NCBI GenBank assembly: GCA_963704335.1
Contig: OY969889.1
Coordinates: forward strand, 1,178,001-1,242,000
Length of the DNA: 64,000 bases
Reading direction: 5' to 3'
Origin: PALSA-612 sp963704335
Lineage (GTDB): Bacteria; Actinomycetota; Thermoleophilia; Gaiellales; Gaiellaceae
Below, piece by piece: positions 26,765 to 39,118 of the stretch. Position numbers and translations under genes: made by a program. Position 1 is the stretch's first letter; every line of letters begins with the position of its first letter. The notes below the pieces were generated by a model that searched no databases, was not told the origin of the DNA, and was given only the letters and a program-made list of their open reading frames with translations.

Positions 26765-27966
26765 TGTCTACCGTCGCGGGCAAGGGGCTCGACCAGTCGG
26801 TGGGGGCCGAGCTCGACGCCCTACGCGAGGCCGGGACGTACAAGCGCCTCAACACGCTGCTCTCACCCCAGGGCCCAGTGGTGGAGATGGAGGGCAGGGG
26901 CAAGGTGCTCGTCCTCTCGTCGAACAACTACCTCGGGCTCGCCGCGCGGTCCGAGGTCGTGGAGGCCGGGATCGAAGGGCTCCGCCGGTACGGGGCCGGC
27001 ACCGGCTCTGTGCGCTTCATCTGCGGGACGTTCGACGTGCATCACGAGCTCGAGCGCGAGCTGGCCGACTTCGTCGGCACGCAGGCGTCGCTGACCTACG
27101 TGTCGTGCTGGAACGCGAATGAGGCAGCCATCCCGACGCTCGCCGACGAGAACACCGTCATCCTCTCGGACGAGCTCAACCACGCTTCGATCATCGACGC
27201 CATCCGGCTCTCGCGACCGGCGCGCAAGGTGATCTACAAGCACTCGTCGATGGACGAGCTGCGCGACGGGCTCGCGTCCTGCGAGCCGGGGCAACGGAAG
27301 CTCGTCATCACCGACGGGATCTTCTCCATGGAGGGAGACCTCGCCCGCCTGCCCGAGATCGTCGAGCTCGCGCGCGACCATGAGGCGATCGTGCTCGTAG
27401 ACGACTCGCACGGCACCGGCGTCATGGGTCAGACCGGCCGCGGCGTGGCCGAGCACTTCGGCCTGCTCGGGGAGATCGACGTGATCACGAGCACGCTGGG
27501 CAAGGCGCTCGGCGGCGCCGCCGGTGGGTTCGTCGCAGCGAGCGAGGAGGTTTGCGACCTGCTCACGCAGCGCTCGCGCCCGATGCTCTTCTCGAACGCC
27601 CTGCCGCCCACGGTGGCCTGCTCTGCGCTGGAAGCGGTGCGTGTGCTGCGCCGCGAGCCGGAGCTCGTGGAGAAGCTGCGCCACAGCTCGGAGCTGTTCA
27701 GGCGGCGGCTGCGCGAGATCGGCTACTCACCGCTCGACGGCGACGGGGCGATCATCCCCATCATCGTCGGCGAGACGGCGTTCGCGATCCAGATGAGCGA
27801 GCGGATGCTCGACGAGGGCGTGTTCGTCACGGGCTTCGGCTTCCCCGTCGTTCCCGAGGGCACGGCGCGCATCCGCGTGCAGATGTCCGCGGCGCTCGAG
27901 GAGGAGCACCTCGAGCAGGCACTCGAGGCCTTCGAGCGCGTCGGTCGCGAGCTCGGCCTGATCTAG
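26764..27966 (+). CDS. kbl: Glycine C-acetyltransferase (2-amino-3-ketobutyrate CoA ligase)
   Basis: A 400-residue alpha-oxoamine synthase, the normal Kbl length. It has SSNNYLGLAARSEV, GTGSVRFICGTFDVHHELE, the LVDDSHGTGVMG aspartate, and the PLP lysine in STLGKALGGAAGG. It converts 2-amino-3-ketobutyrate and CoA to glycine and acetyl-CoA, completing threonine catabolism with Tdh. Glycine and C1 units link it to the neighbouring formate/folate genes. Its end overlaps the convergent formate dehydrogenase subunit gene by 4 nt. Confidence 0.92.
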   Translation: MSTVAGKGLDQSVGAELDALREAGTYKRLNTLLSPQGPVVEMEGRGKVLVLSSNNYLGLAARSEVVEAGIEGLRRYGAGTGSVRFICGTFDVHHELERELADFVGTQASLTYVSCWNANEAAIPTLADENTVILSDELNHASIIDAIRLSRPARKVIYKHSSMDELRDGLASCEPGQRKLVITDGIFSMEGDLARLPEIVELARDHEAIVLVDDSHGTGVMGQTGRGVAEHFGLLGEIDVITSTLGKALGGAAGGFVAASEEVCDLLTQRSRPMLFSNALPPTVACSALEAVRVLRREPELVEKLRHSSELFRRRLREIGYSPLDGDGAIIPIIVGETAFAIQMSERMLDEGVFVTGFGFPVVPEGTARIRVQMSAALEEEHLEQALEAFERVGRELGLI

Positions 27967-29524
27967 CCGAGAGCAGCGAACGCGTCCGGCCAGTGGCGCA
28001 TCGCCGACCGCAGCGGCGCCGGCGCTGCCTGGCCGAGGCCGCAGATCGAGCCTCGCTCCATCGTGTGCAGCCATTCCTCCAACTGCTCTCCGGCGAGCAC
28101 GGTCCGTCCCGCTTCCAGCTCGTGGAGGGCGAACTCGAGCCCGCGCGTGCCGATGCGGCAAGGCGTGCACTTCTGGCACGACTCCTCCGCGAAGAACCGC
28201 ATCGTCTCCTGCAATAGGCGGACGATCGGATACCGCTGCGGGAACACCTGAACCCCCGCCGAGCCGACGGCGGAGCCCCACTCCGCCATCCCCTCGCGCG
28301 TCAGCGGCGCGTCCAGCGCAGCCGGCGGTAGCACGCCTGAGGCCGCGCCGCCGGGCACGATCGCGCCGATCTCCTCGGTGGCGCCACCGGCGTACTCGTC
28401 GAGCAGCGTCCGCAGCGCGATGCCGTTCGGTGCCTCGTAACAGCCCGGGCGGGCGACCGTCCCGGAGACCGACCAGAGCCGGAGGCCCGTAGCGCCGTTC
28501 ATCCCGTGCCCGGCGAACCACGCGCCGCCGTGGCGCAGGATGGCCGGGATGTGCGCGAGCGTCTCGACGTTGTTGATCAGCGTCGGCAGTCCGAGGTAGC
28601 CGGACTCGGCGGGGAAGGGTGGGCGCAGGCGAGGCATGCCGCGGCGCCCCTCCAGCGACTCCAGCATTGCGGTCTCCTCGCCGCAGACGTAGGAGCCGGC
28701 GCCGGTCACGATCTCCACCGGCATCGACCCGAGCAGCCCGGCGTCGCGGAACTCCGCGATCGCCGCCGTCAGCCGGGCTCGTGCCGTCGCGTACTCCTCG
28801 CGCAGATAGATGATCGCGCGCTCGGCCTCGACGAACCGGGCCGCGATCGCCATGCCCTCCAGCAGGAGGTGCGGCCGCAGCTCCATGACGTAGCGGTCCT
28901 TGATCGTGCCCGGCTCTCCTTCGTCGGCATTGACGACGACGACGCGCGGGCCCGCGAACTGGACGACGGTCGCCCACTTGCGGAAGGTGGGGAAGCCGGC
29001 GCCGCCGTAGCCGACGAGCCCCGCCGCCTCGAGCTCCGCGAGCACGGCCTCGTTCGAGTGCCCTGCGCGCAGTGCGTCGAGCCCGCCGCGTCGCTCGTAG
29101 TCGGCCAGGGTCTCGTCGGCCTGTCCGAGCCCGGTCGAGGGCCCGTCGTTCGCCGCATGCACAACCGCGGAGTCCGTCATACCCGGAAGGATGGTGTCCC
29201 CGCGCGTACCGGCCGGCGCCACGTCGCAGTGACCCAGGCATGGAACCTCGACCACGGGCACCCCGTTCTCTGCGCGTTCCTGGGCCTGCGCGAGCAGGTC
29301 GCGTGCGCCAAAGCAGTCGCAGACAGGCCCGGTGCACACGCGGACGCAGTCGTGGGGCAGCTGGAGGTACGAGTAGAACGAGACGACCTCGGCCACTTCC
29401 CCCCGCCGGATGTTCATGTGGTCGGCGAGCGCGTCGGACCGCTCGGGCGTCACCGGCCCGACGTGGCGGCGGATCGCGCCGAGGTTGTCGAGCAGCTGCG
29501 TCCGCTCGCGCGGCAGCGTCTCGA

Positions 29525-29528
<4 letters not shown>
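27963..29528 (-). CDS. NAD-dependent formate dehydrogenase NuoE-NuoF fused subunit
   Basis: A 521-residue protein from ATG 29528. Residues 1-130 are NuoE-like with a 2Fe-2S site (CTGPVCDC and CLGHC). The rest is NuoF-like: FMN/NADH site GYGGAGFPTFRKW, NADEGEPGTIKDR, GAGSYVCGEETAMLES, and the 4Fe-4S motif ESCQKCTPCRIGTRG. It passes electrons from the formate dehydrogenase catalytic subunit (36058) to NAD. In most FDH operons NuoE and NuoF are separate genes (FdsG, FdsB); here they are fused. Its start overlaps the aconitase stop by ATGA. Confidence 0.9.
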
Positions 29529-32267
<2,739 letters not shown>

Positions 32268-32277
32268 GTCACCGATG

Positions 32278-33384
32278 CTACGCGAACGTGATCACGCTGC
32301 GGATGCCGTCCTGGGCCTCCATCAGCTCGAAGCCGTGGTTCACGTTGTCGAGCGTGAGGCGGTGCGAGATCAGCGACTCGACGTCGATCTCGCCGGCGAG
32401 CCAGCGGTCGACGAGCTGCGGCACGTGCGTTCGCCCTTTCACACCGCCGAAGGACGAGCCGGTCACGCGGCGGCCGGTGATGAGCAGCCGTGGAACGACG
32501 TCGAGCGTCTCGCCCTTGCCGGCCACGCCGCACATCGTCGCGAGACCCCATGCCTCACGCGCGGCCTCCACGGCCTGCCCCATGACGGCGACGTTGCCGG
32601 TCGCCTCGAACGTGTAGTCGGCGCCGAAGCCGCCCGTCTCCGAGCGGATCCAGTCGACCGTGTCGCTCCCGGCGAGCCGCGTGTCCGTGGCGCCGTGGCG
32701 GCGAGCTTCCGCCAGCCGGTCCTCGGAGAGGTCGACGGCAATGATGCGCTCGGCGCCCGCGAGGCGGCAGCCGATGACGGCTCCCAGTCCGACGAGCCCG
32801 CAGCCGAAGACGGCGCAGACGGATCCGGGCTCTACCCGCGCCGTGAACAGAGCGGCGCCGATTCCCGTCGACAGGCCGCATGCGAACGGCGCGCAGCCTT
32901 CGAGAGGGGCCTCCGGGCTGACCTTGGCCAGAGCGATCTCGGGCATGACGGTGTACTCCGCGAACGTCGACGTGCCCATGAAGTGCTTCAGGGGATCGCC
33001 GCTCCGGCTGAATCTCGTGGTCCCGTCGGGCAGGAGGCCCAGCCCCTGCTGGTCGCGAATGGCGACGCAGCGGTTCGTGCGCTCGCTCCGGCAGTGGATG
33101 CACTCGCCGCACTCGGGCGCGAACAGCGTGACGACGTGGTCGCCGGGCGCGACGAGCGTCACACCGTCGCCCACGCGCTCGACGACGCCTGCGCCCTCGT
33201 GGCCGAGGACGCACGGCACATAGCCGCTGGGATCGGCACCGGACGCCGTGTAGAGGTCGGTGTGGCAGACACCGCAGGCCACGAGCCTGACGAGGGCCTC
33301 GCCGGCTTCTGGCTCGGCCAGCTCGACGTCCTGGACGACGAGCGGCCGACCGAACTCCTCCAGCACGGCAGCGCGTACCTGCAC
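32278..33384 (-). CDS. Class III zinc alcohol dehydrogenase (formaldehyde dehydrogenase-like)
   Basis: A 368-residue zinc alcohol dehydrogenase close in pattern to FrmA/AdhC: ACGVCHTDLYTASGADP, VLGHEGAGVVERVGDGV, structural-zinc loop ECGECIHCRSERTNRC, cofactor motif GCGLVGLGAVIGC, and GGVKGRTHVPQLVDRW. Class III enzymes oxidise the thiol adduct of formaldehyde (S-hydroxymethyl-glutathione, or the mycothiol adduct in actinobacteria). Beside formate dehydrogenase and formate-THF ligase, a role in formaldehyde oxidation to formate is the best reading. It sits 10 nt before the aconitase gene in the same operon. Confidence 0.85.
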   Translation of the reverse strand: MQVRAAVLEEFGRPLVVQDVELAEPEAGEALVRLVACGVCHTDLYTASGADPSGYVPCVLGHEGAGVVERVGDGVTLVAPGDHVVTLFAPECGECIHCRSERTNRCVAIRDQQGLGLLPDGTTRFSRSGDPLKHFMGTSTFAEYTVMPEIALAKVSPEAPLEGCAPFACGLSTGIGAALFTARVEPGSVCAVFGCGLVGLGAVIGCRLAGAERIIAVDLSEDRLAEARRHGATDTRLAGSDTVDWIRSETGGFGADYTFEATGNVAVMGQAVEAAREAWGLATMCGVAGKGETLDVVPRLLITGRRVTGSSFGGVKGRTHVPQLVDRWLAGEIDVESLISHRLTLDNVNHGFELMEAQDGIRSVITFA

Positions 33385-33393
33385 AGCTTGATC

Positions 33394-34356
33394 CTAGGTG
33401 AGCCCGGCCGATCGGAAGAGCGCGTCGATGACGCGCGCCTGCTCGACGGCGTCCTCGCGGCCGATCAGTTGCGGAGCTTCACCGCGGATCGCGTCGCTCA
33501 GGTTCTCGAGCTGGAGCCGGTAAGAGTCGACGGGCTCGAGCTCGATCCGTTCCGCCTCGTCTCCCCTCCGCAGCTCGATGACCGGCGTGCGGCAGTGCCA
33601 CGGGTCGTCGAGGAAGAGCGATCCTTCCGTGCCGACCACCTCCAGCTCGTCCCGTGACGGCAGACAGGTGCCGCAGTCGAAGAGGGCGATGACGTCGTCC
33701 GGGAAGCGCAGCTCCCCTGCGAAGACCCAGTCGGTTCCGGTCGGCCCGACATACGCCTCGCCGTGGACGGCCGTCGGCGCCCCGGCGAGCAGACGCGAGC
33801 CGCTCACGCAGTAGCAACCGACATCCATGAGGCTGCCGCCGTCGACGTCGGTTCGCAGCCTGATGTTCTGCGGGTCGTAGATCGAGAAGCTGAACGCCGA
33901 CCGGATCACGCGTAGCTCACCGATCGCGCCGCTGCGAACGAGCTCCGTCAGCTGATGGGTCTGCGGGTTGTGGCGGTACATGAACGCCTCCATCAGCAGC
34001 CGTCCAGCGCTGTCCGCCGCGTCGAAGGCGCGCTCGACCTCCTCGGGCCGCCGGTCGAACGGCTTCTCGCAGAGCACGTGCTTGCCGGCCTCGACGGACC
34101 GGATCGACCACTCGACGTGCATCGAGTTGGGCAGCGAGATGTAGACGGCCTCGACGTCCGGATCCTCGAGCAGCGCCTCGTACGAGCCGTAGGCCCGCTC
34201 GATCTCCCATTCCCGCGCGTACGCGTCGGCCCGCGCCTGGTCGCGGCTGGCGACGGCGATCAGCTCGGCCTTGTCGGAAGCGTGCGCGGGAGGAATGACG
34301 TGCTTGTTGATGTTGGCCGTCGAGATGATCCCCCAGCGGACCGGCGCTGCAGCCAT
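33394..34356 (-). CDS. Gfo/Idh/MocA family oxidoreductase
   Basis: A 320-residue protein. The N-terminal Rossmann fold opens VRWGIISTANINKHVIPP; the sugar dehydrogenase signature EKPF is present in HVLCEKPFDRRPEEVERAF, followed by LMEAFMYRHNPQTHQL. The C-terminal beta-sheet domain has DVGCYCVSGSRLLAG. Members are NAD(P)-dependent oxidoreductases or trans-1,2-dihydrobenzene-diol dehydrogenase-like enzymes acting on sugars and related alcohols. Its start codon overlaps the fhs stop (TGATG). The substrate and the reason for its presence among C1 genes are unknown. Confidence 0.87.
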   Translation of the reverse strand: MAAAPVRWGIISTANINKHVIPPAHASDKAELIAVASRDQARADAYAREWEIERAYGSYEALLEDPDVEAVYISLPNSMHVEWSIRSVEAGKHVLCEKPFDRRPEEVERAFDAADSAGRLLMEAFMYRHNPQTHQLTELVRSGAIGELRVIRSAFSFSIYDPQNIRLRTDVDGGSLMDVGCYCVSGSRLLAGAPTAVHGEAYVGPTGTDWVFAGELRFPDDVIALFDCGTCLPSRDELEVVGTEGSLFLDDPWHCRTPVIELRRGDEAERIELEPVDSYRLQLENLSDAIRGEAPQLIGREDAVEQARVIDALFRSAGLT

Positions 34357-36011
34357 CAGAAGAGCCCCACGGTACGACCTTCGGAGTCGATGTCGACGTT
34401 GAAGGCCGCGGGCGCTGCAGAGAGCCCGGGCATCGTCTGCATGTCACCGCAGAGCGCGACGAGCCAGCCGGCACCGGTATACGCGCGCACGGCGCGTACC
34501 GGCACGGTGAAGCCGGTCGGCGCGTTGAGGAGCTCCGGGTCGTGCGAGAGCGAGAGGTGCGTCTTCGCCATGCAGATCGGCACCTTGTCGAGCCCCTGCT
34601 CGGCGAAGCGATGGATGTCGTTCTCGGCTGCGTGCAGCAGGAAGATCCCGTCGGCGCCGTACGCACGCTTGGCGATCGCCTCGATCTTGTCGGCGATCGG
34701 CGCGTCGTCGGGATAGAGATAGTCGAAGGCGGTTGGGTGGTCGGCCGCGTCCACGACTGCCTCGGCGAGCGCCGCCGCCCCGTCGCCGCCCTGCTCGAAC
34801 GCCTCGTTGAGCTCGGCGGCGTGCGCGCCCTGCTCCAGCGCGAGGCGCCGCACGGTCTCCAGCTCCTCGTCCGTGTCGCCGGGGAAGCGGTTGACGGCGA
34901 CGACGGCCTTCAGCCCGAACTCCGCCACGATGTCGAGGTGCCGCCCGAGGTTCGCGGCTCCGCGCTCGATCGCCTCGACGCCGCCGTCGGGCTCACCGCC
35001 GTGGTGCTCGAGCGCCCGTACGGTGGCGACGAGCACGACCGCGCTCGGGCTGAGCCCACCCGCGCGGCAGACGATGTCGAGGAACTTCTCCATGCCCATG
35101 TCGGCGCCGAACCCGCTCTCGGTGACGACGTAGTCGCCGAGCTTGAGGCCCACGAGGTCGGCGACGAGCGAGTTGTTCCCGTGCGCGATGTTCGCGAACG
35201 GGCCGCAGTGCACGAACGCGGGCTGCCCTTCGAGCGTCTGCACGAGGTTGGGCTTGAGGGCGTCCTTGAGCAGGACGGTCATCGCGCCGGCCGCCTGCAG
35301 CTGCTCCGCGGTCACCGGCTCGCCCTCCCACGTGTAGGCGACGGTGATCGCGCCCAGCCGCTGCCGCAGGTCGTGGAGATCGCGGGCGACGGCCGTGATC
35401 GCCATCACCTCGGATGCGGCCGTGATGTCGAAGCCGGTCTCCCGGACGTAGCCGTTCGCCCGCCCGCCGAGCCCGATCACGACGCCACGCAGCGCTCGGT
35501 CGTTCATGTCCACGCAGCGGCGCCAGCTGACCGTGAGCGGGTCGATGCCGAGCTTGTTGCCGTGCAGCAGGTGCGCTTCCAGCATCGCCGACAGGAGGTT
35601 GTTCGCGGCGCCGATGGCGTGGATGTCGCCGGTGAAGTGGAGGTTGAGGTCCTCCATCGGCACGACCTGCGCGTAGCCGCCGCCGGCCGCGCCGCCCTTG
35701 ATCCCGAACACGGGCCCGAGCGAGGCCTCCCGCAGGCAGAGCACCGGGCGCTTGCCGATCTTGCCCAGGCCCTGTGTCAGCGATACCGACGTCGTGGTCT
35801 TGCCTTCGCCTGCCTTGGTCGGCGTGATGGCCGTCACGCAGATGAGCTTCGCGTCGGGCTTCGCCGCCAGCCGGTCGAGCACCGACAGCCCGACCTTCGC
35901 CTTGTAGTTGCCGTAGAGCTCGACCTCGGCCGGCTCGAGGCCGATCTCCGCCGCGATGTCCGCAACCGGGCGGAGCTTCGCCGCCTGGGCGATCTCGAGA
36001 CTCGAGAGCAT
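34356..36011 (-). CDS. fhs: Formate-tetrahydrofolate ligase
   Basis: A 551-residue protein from ATG 36011 (MLSSLEIAQAAKLRPVADI). P-loop TPTKAGEGKTTTSVSLTQGL, the CLREASLGPVFGIKGGAAGGGYAQV folate/formyl-phosphate region (split here for length), FTGDIHAIGAANNLL and TESGFGADMGMEKFLDI are all present. It makes 10-formyl-THF from formate, THF and ATP. It leads a leftward operon with the Gfo/Idh, alcohol dehydrogenase, aconitase and NuoE-NuoF genes, and is divergent from the formate dehydrogenase catalytic gene across 46 bp, so formate can be either oxidised or fed into folate metabolism. Confidence 0.95.
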   Translation of the reverse strand: MLSSLEIAQAAKLRPVADIAAEIGLEPAEVELYGNYKAKVGLSVLDRLAAKPDAKLICVTAITPTKAGEGKTTTSVSLTQGLGKIGKRPVLCLREASLGPVFGIKGGAAGGGYAQVVPMEDLNLHFTGDIHAIGAANNLLSAMLEAHLLHGNKLGIDPLTVSWRRCVDMNDRALRGVVIGLGGRANGYVRETGFDITAASEVMAITAVARDLHDLRQRLGAITVAYTWEGEPVTAEQLQAAGAMTVLLKDALKPNLVQTLEGQPAFVHCGPFANIAHGNNSLVADLVGLKLGDYVVTESGFGADMGMEKFLDIVCRAGGLSPSAVVLVATVRALEHHGGEPDGGVEAIERGAANLGRHLDIVAEFGLKAVVAVNRFPGDTDEELETVRRLALEQGAHAAELNEAFEQGGDGAAALAEAVVDAADHPTAFDYLYPDDAPIADKIEAIAKRAYGADGIFLLHAAENDIHRFAEQGLDKVPICMAKTHLSLSHDPELLNAPTGFTVPVRAVRAYTGAGWLVALCGDMQTMPGLSAAPAAFNVDIDSEGRTVGLF

Positions 36012-36057
36012 GCTGGGATCATTCCATCGCCGGAGCGCCGGGATACGATGAAGCGGC

Positions 36058-38754
36058 GTGATCGGGTTCACCCTCGACGGCAAGCCGGTGTCCGCGCCCG
36101 AGGGCGAGCTGCTCGTCCATGCGGCAGCGCGGCACGGCGTTTTCATCCCCACGCTCTGTCACGACGACAAGCTCGACCCGTACGGCGGCTGCCGCATGTG
36201 CCTCGTCGAGGTGGAGGGAGCGCCGAGGCCGGTGCCCGCCTGCGCCGAGCGTGTCCGCGAGGGCATGGCGGTCTCGACCAACGGCGAGACGGGCGCCATG
36301 CGCCGCACGCTCACGGAGATGCTGCTCGTCGAGCACCTGAACGCGAACCCCGGCGGCAGGCCCAACGAGCTCACGGATCTCGCGGCGGAGGTCGGCGCGA
36401 CGGCGCCGTTCGTGCTCCCGGACGCGAAGCGCAAGCCGTACGAGGACCGCAACGCCTACATGGGTTACGAGCCGGACGCCTGCATCCTCTGCAACCGCTG
36501 CGTGCGCTACACGCAGGAGGTGATGATGTGCTCGGCGCTGACGTTCGAAGGGCGCGGCGCCGAGGCGCGGATCGTCCCCACCCACGGCGACTCGTGGCTC
36601 GACACCGAGTGCGAGCTCTGCGGCGGCTGTCTCTCGGTCTGCCCGACAGGCGCCATCTTCGAGAAGTTCACGACCGGCGCGCCGCCGGGACACGAGCAGG
36701 CGCTCGAGAAGACGAAGACGACGTGCACGTTCTGCGGCGTCGGCTGCCAGATCGACCTCAACGTCGACCCCAAGACGAAGCGCATCGTCAAGGTGACGTC
36801 GGAGCCGGAGTACCTTCCCAACGAGGGCAACCTCTGCGTCAAGGGCCGCTTCGCGTTCAACTTCGTCCACCACCCGGACCGGCTGACCGAGCCGCTCGTG
36901 CGCGGCGAGGACGGCGAGCTCCACCCGACCGACTGGGACACGGCGCTCGCGGCCGCGGCCAACGGGCTACGCAACGTGATGGAGCAGCACGGGACGCAGG
37001 CCGTCGGCGTGCTCGCGTCGGCGAGGCTGACGAACGAGGAGAACTACCTCATCCAGAAGCTCGCGCGGACGGCGCTCAAGACGAACTCCGTCCACTCCTG
37101 CGAAGCCACCTGACACGCTCCGACCCTTTACGGCCTGGTCAGGTCGTTAGGCAGAGGAGCGAGCACCAACTCCATCCCGGAGATCGAGAATGCGCGCTTC
37201 CTGTTCGTGATCGGCTCGAACACGACCGAGGCGCACCCGGTGCTCGCGCTGCGCATGAAGAAGGCGGTGCGGAACGGCGCGACGCTGGTCGTCGCCGACC
37301 CGCGGAAGATCTGGCTGACGAAGCTCGCGAAGCGGCACCTGCAGCTGCGCCCGGGCTCGGACGTCTGGCTGATCAACGCGATGATGCACGTCATCCTCGA
37401 GGAGGGGCTCCAGGACGACGACTACATCCGGGAGTTCACGGACGACTTCGACGCCGTCCGCGAGGTCGTGTCCCGCTACACGCCGGAGCAGGCCGAGGAG
37501 ATGACCGGCGTGCCCGCGGAGGACATACGCGCGACGGCGCGCGAGTACGCCAGCGAGCGCCACGCGGCGATCTTCTACACGCTCGGCATCACCGAGCACG
37601 CCTGCGGCGTCGACAACATCTGGTCGCTCTCCAACCTCGTCCTGATGACGGGGCACCTCGGCTACGAGTCGACGGGCCTCAACGCCCTGCGCGGCCAGAA
37701 CAACGTCCAGGGTCTCAACGACTCGGGCGCGAACCCGTCCTATCTCCACGGCTACCAGTCCGTGGACGACCCCGAGGTGCGCGAGAAGTTCGCAGAGGCG
37801 TGGGGCGTGGAGGTGCCCGAGACGCCCGGCTACCGGCTCGACCAGATGATGTCCGGCCTCCACGACGGACGCATCAAGGCGCTCTACCTCATCGGCGAGA
37901 ACCCGATGCAGACCGAGCCGAACGCCCACCACGTCGAGGAAGGGCTCGCCCACCTCGACTTCGTCGTCTCGCAGGACATCTTCCTGAACGACATGACCGA
38001 GCGGTTCGCGGACGTCGTCCTGCCGGCGTCGAGCTTCGCGGAGAAGGACGGGACGTTCACGAACACCGAGCGGCGGATCAACCGCGTCCGGGCCGCGGTG
38101 CCGTGCCCGGGCTCGGCGCGCGTCGACCGCGACATCGTCATCGACCTCGCGCGCGCGCTCGGCGCCCGGTGGCCCGAGTACCCCGACGCCAAGACGGTGT
38201 GGGACGAGATGGCCGACCTCGCGCCCTCCACGTACGGCGTTCGCTACGAGCGCCTGGAGGAGCAGGGCATCCAGTGGCCGTGCCCGCACCTCGACCACCC
38301 GGGCTCGCCGTACCTCCATGGAGACCAGCCGGCCCGGGCCGGCGGCCGTGGAAAGTTCTTCCCCGTCGAGTACCAGCCGCCGATCGAGCAGCCCGACTCC
38401 GAGTACCCGTTGATCCTCAACACCGGCCGGACGCTCTACCACTACAACTCGGGGACGATGACGATGCGCGAGTCGGGCATCACCGACAAGCAGGAGCACG
38501 CGTTCTTCGAGATCTCCGCCGAGGACGCCTCGAACCTGGGGCTGGAGGAGGGTGACCTGGCGCGGATCTCTTCGCGCCGCGGCTCGCTCGAGGCGCGCGT
38601 GGCGATCTCCGACCGCGTCTACCCGGGGCTCGTCTGGATGGCGCTCCACTTCGAGGGCGCCAAGGTGAACTGGCTGACGCACGACGTCGGCGATCCGCTC
38701 ATCGGCACGCCCGAGTACAAGATCTCCGCGGTGCGTGTCGAGGCAGCCGCCTAG
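36058..38754 (+). CDS. Selenocysteine-containing formate dehydrogenase catalytic subunit
   Basis: An 898-residue protein from GTG 36058, read through an in-frame TGA at 37111-37113 (Sec352). An N-terminal 2Fe-2S domain (C34, C45, C48, C62) is followed by two ferredoxin motifs (CILCNRCVRY, CELCGGCLSVCP), the 4Fe-4S site of molybdopterin enzymes (CTFCGVGC with NLCVKGRF), then SCEATUHAPT, where U replaces the Cys or Sec that ligates Mo/W in formate dehydrogenases and is followed by the invariant His. Without interruption the frame continues NSIPEIENARFLFVIGSNTTEAHP and the molybdopterin domains to the end. The His-Cys3 cluster motif usual between the 2Fe-2S and ferredoxin domains is lost. It pairs with the NuoE-NuoF protein. 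Confidence 0.9.
37114..37152 (+). promoter_or_regulatory. Candidate bacterial SECIS element
   Basis: Directly after the UGA codon, GCCUGGU (37133-37139) pairs with GUUAGGC (37146-37152), using G-U pairs near the top, leaving loop CAGGUC (37140-37145). The loop contains GGUC, similar to the AGGUCU loop of the E. coli fdhF SECIS, and lies 27-32 nt after UGA, within the usual window. The stem uses a TTA leucine codon, rare in DNA this GC-rich, suggesting that RNA structure constrains the sequence. Confidence 0.7.
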
Positions 38755-39092
38755 TCGAGGCTCTCCAGCTCCTCGAACCAGCGCCGCAACGCACGCGGGC
38801 CGTCGCCGACGACGACGAGATGGGCGGCATCGTCGCTGCCCGAGATCGTGAACACGATCCGTTCGGTTCTCTCGATGAGGAAGAACAGGAGAGGAATGAC
38901 CAGCCAACAGAAGGCAATCGCCCAGGACGCGTACGGCCGGAAATTGTGTGCGTACGAAACGGCAGACTCGCTCTGAGACTCGATCGTGTAGCCCGCCTTG
39001 CCCAGCGGCACGGAGAGCTTGGTCAGGATCTCGCGCTTGAGCTCTGCGCGGCCGACATTAGTCTCCAGCTGGACCATGAACGTTCTGCTCAT
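38751..39092 (-). CDS. Small membrane protein, unknown function
   Basis: A 113-residue protein. A soluble N-terminal half (MVQLETNVGRAELKREILTKL, SQSESAVSYAH) precedes one hydrophobic segment, WAIAFCWLVIPLLFFLI, and a short C-terminal strand-rich part (TERIVFTISGSDDAAHLVVVGDGP) ending in a helix RALRRWFEELESLD. I do not recognise the family. Its 3-prime end overlaps the end of the formate dehydrogenase gene by 4 nt, but it reads the other way, so it is not part of that operon. It diverges from birA across 26 bp. Confidence 0.6.
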   Translation of the reverse strand: MSRTFMVQLETNVGRAELKREILTKLSVPLGKAGYTIESQSESAVSYAHNFRPYASWAIAFCWLVIPLLFFLIERTERIVFTISGSDDAAHLVVVGDGPRALRRWFEELESLD

Positions 39093-39118
39093 CGGGAAGT
39101 CTCCGCGGAGTCTGCAGC

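Noticed and set aside
36058..37113. Two separate genes: a short FDH N-terminal protein ending at 37113 and an FDH starting at GTG 37207
   Set aside because: The frame is continuous across 37111-37113, homology to formate dehydrogenases is continuous and the TGA falls at the Sec/Cys position.
34542..38555. Very long open frame (1337 codons) antisense and across fhs and in a shifted frame of the FDH gene
   Set aside because: It overlaps two well-conserved genes and has the Arg/Asp-rich composition typical of GC-rich antisense frames.
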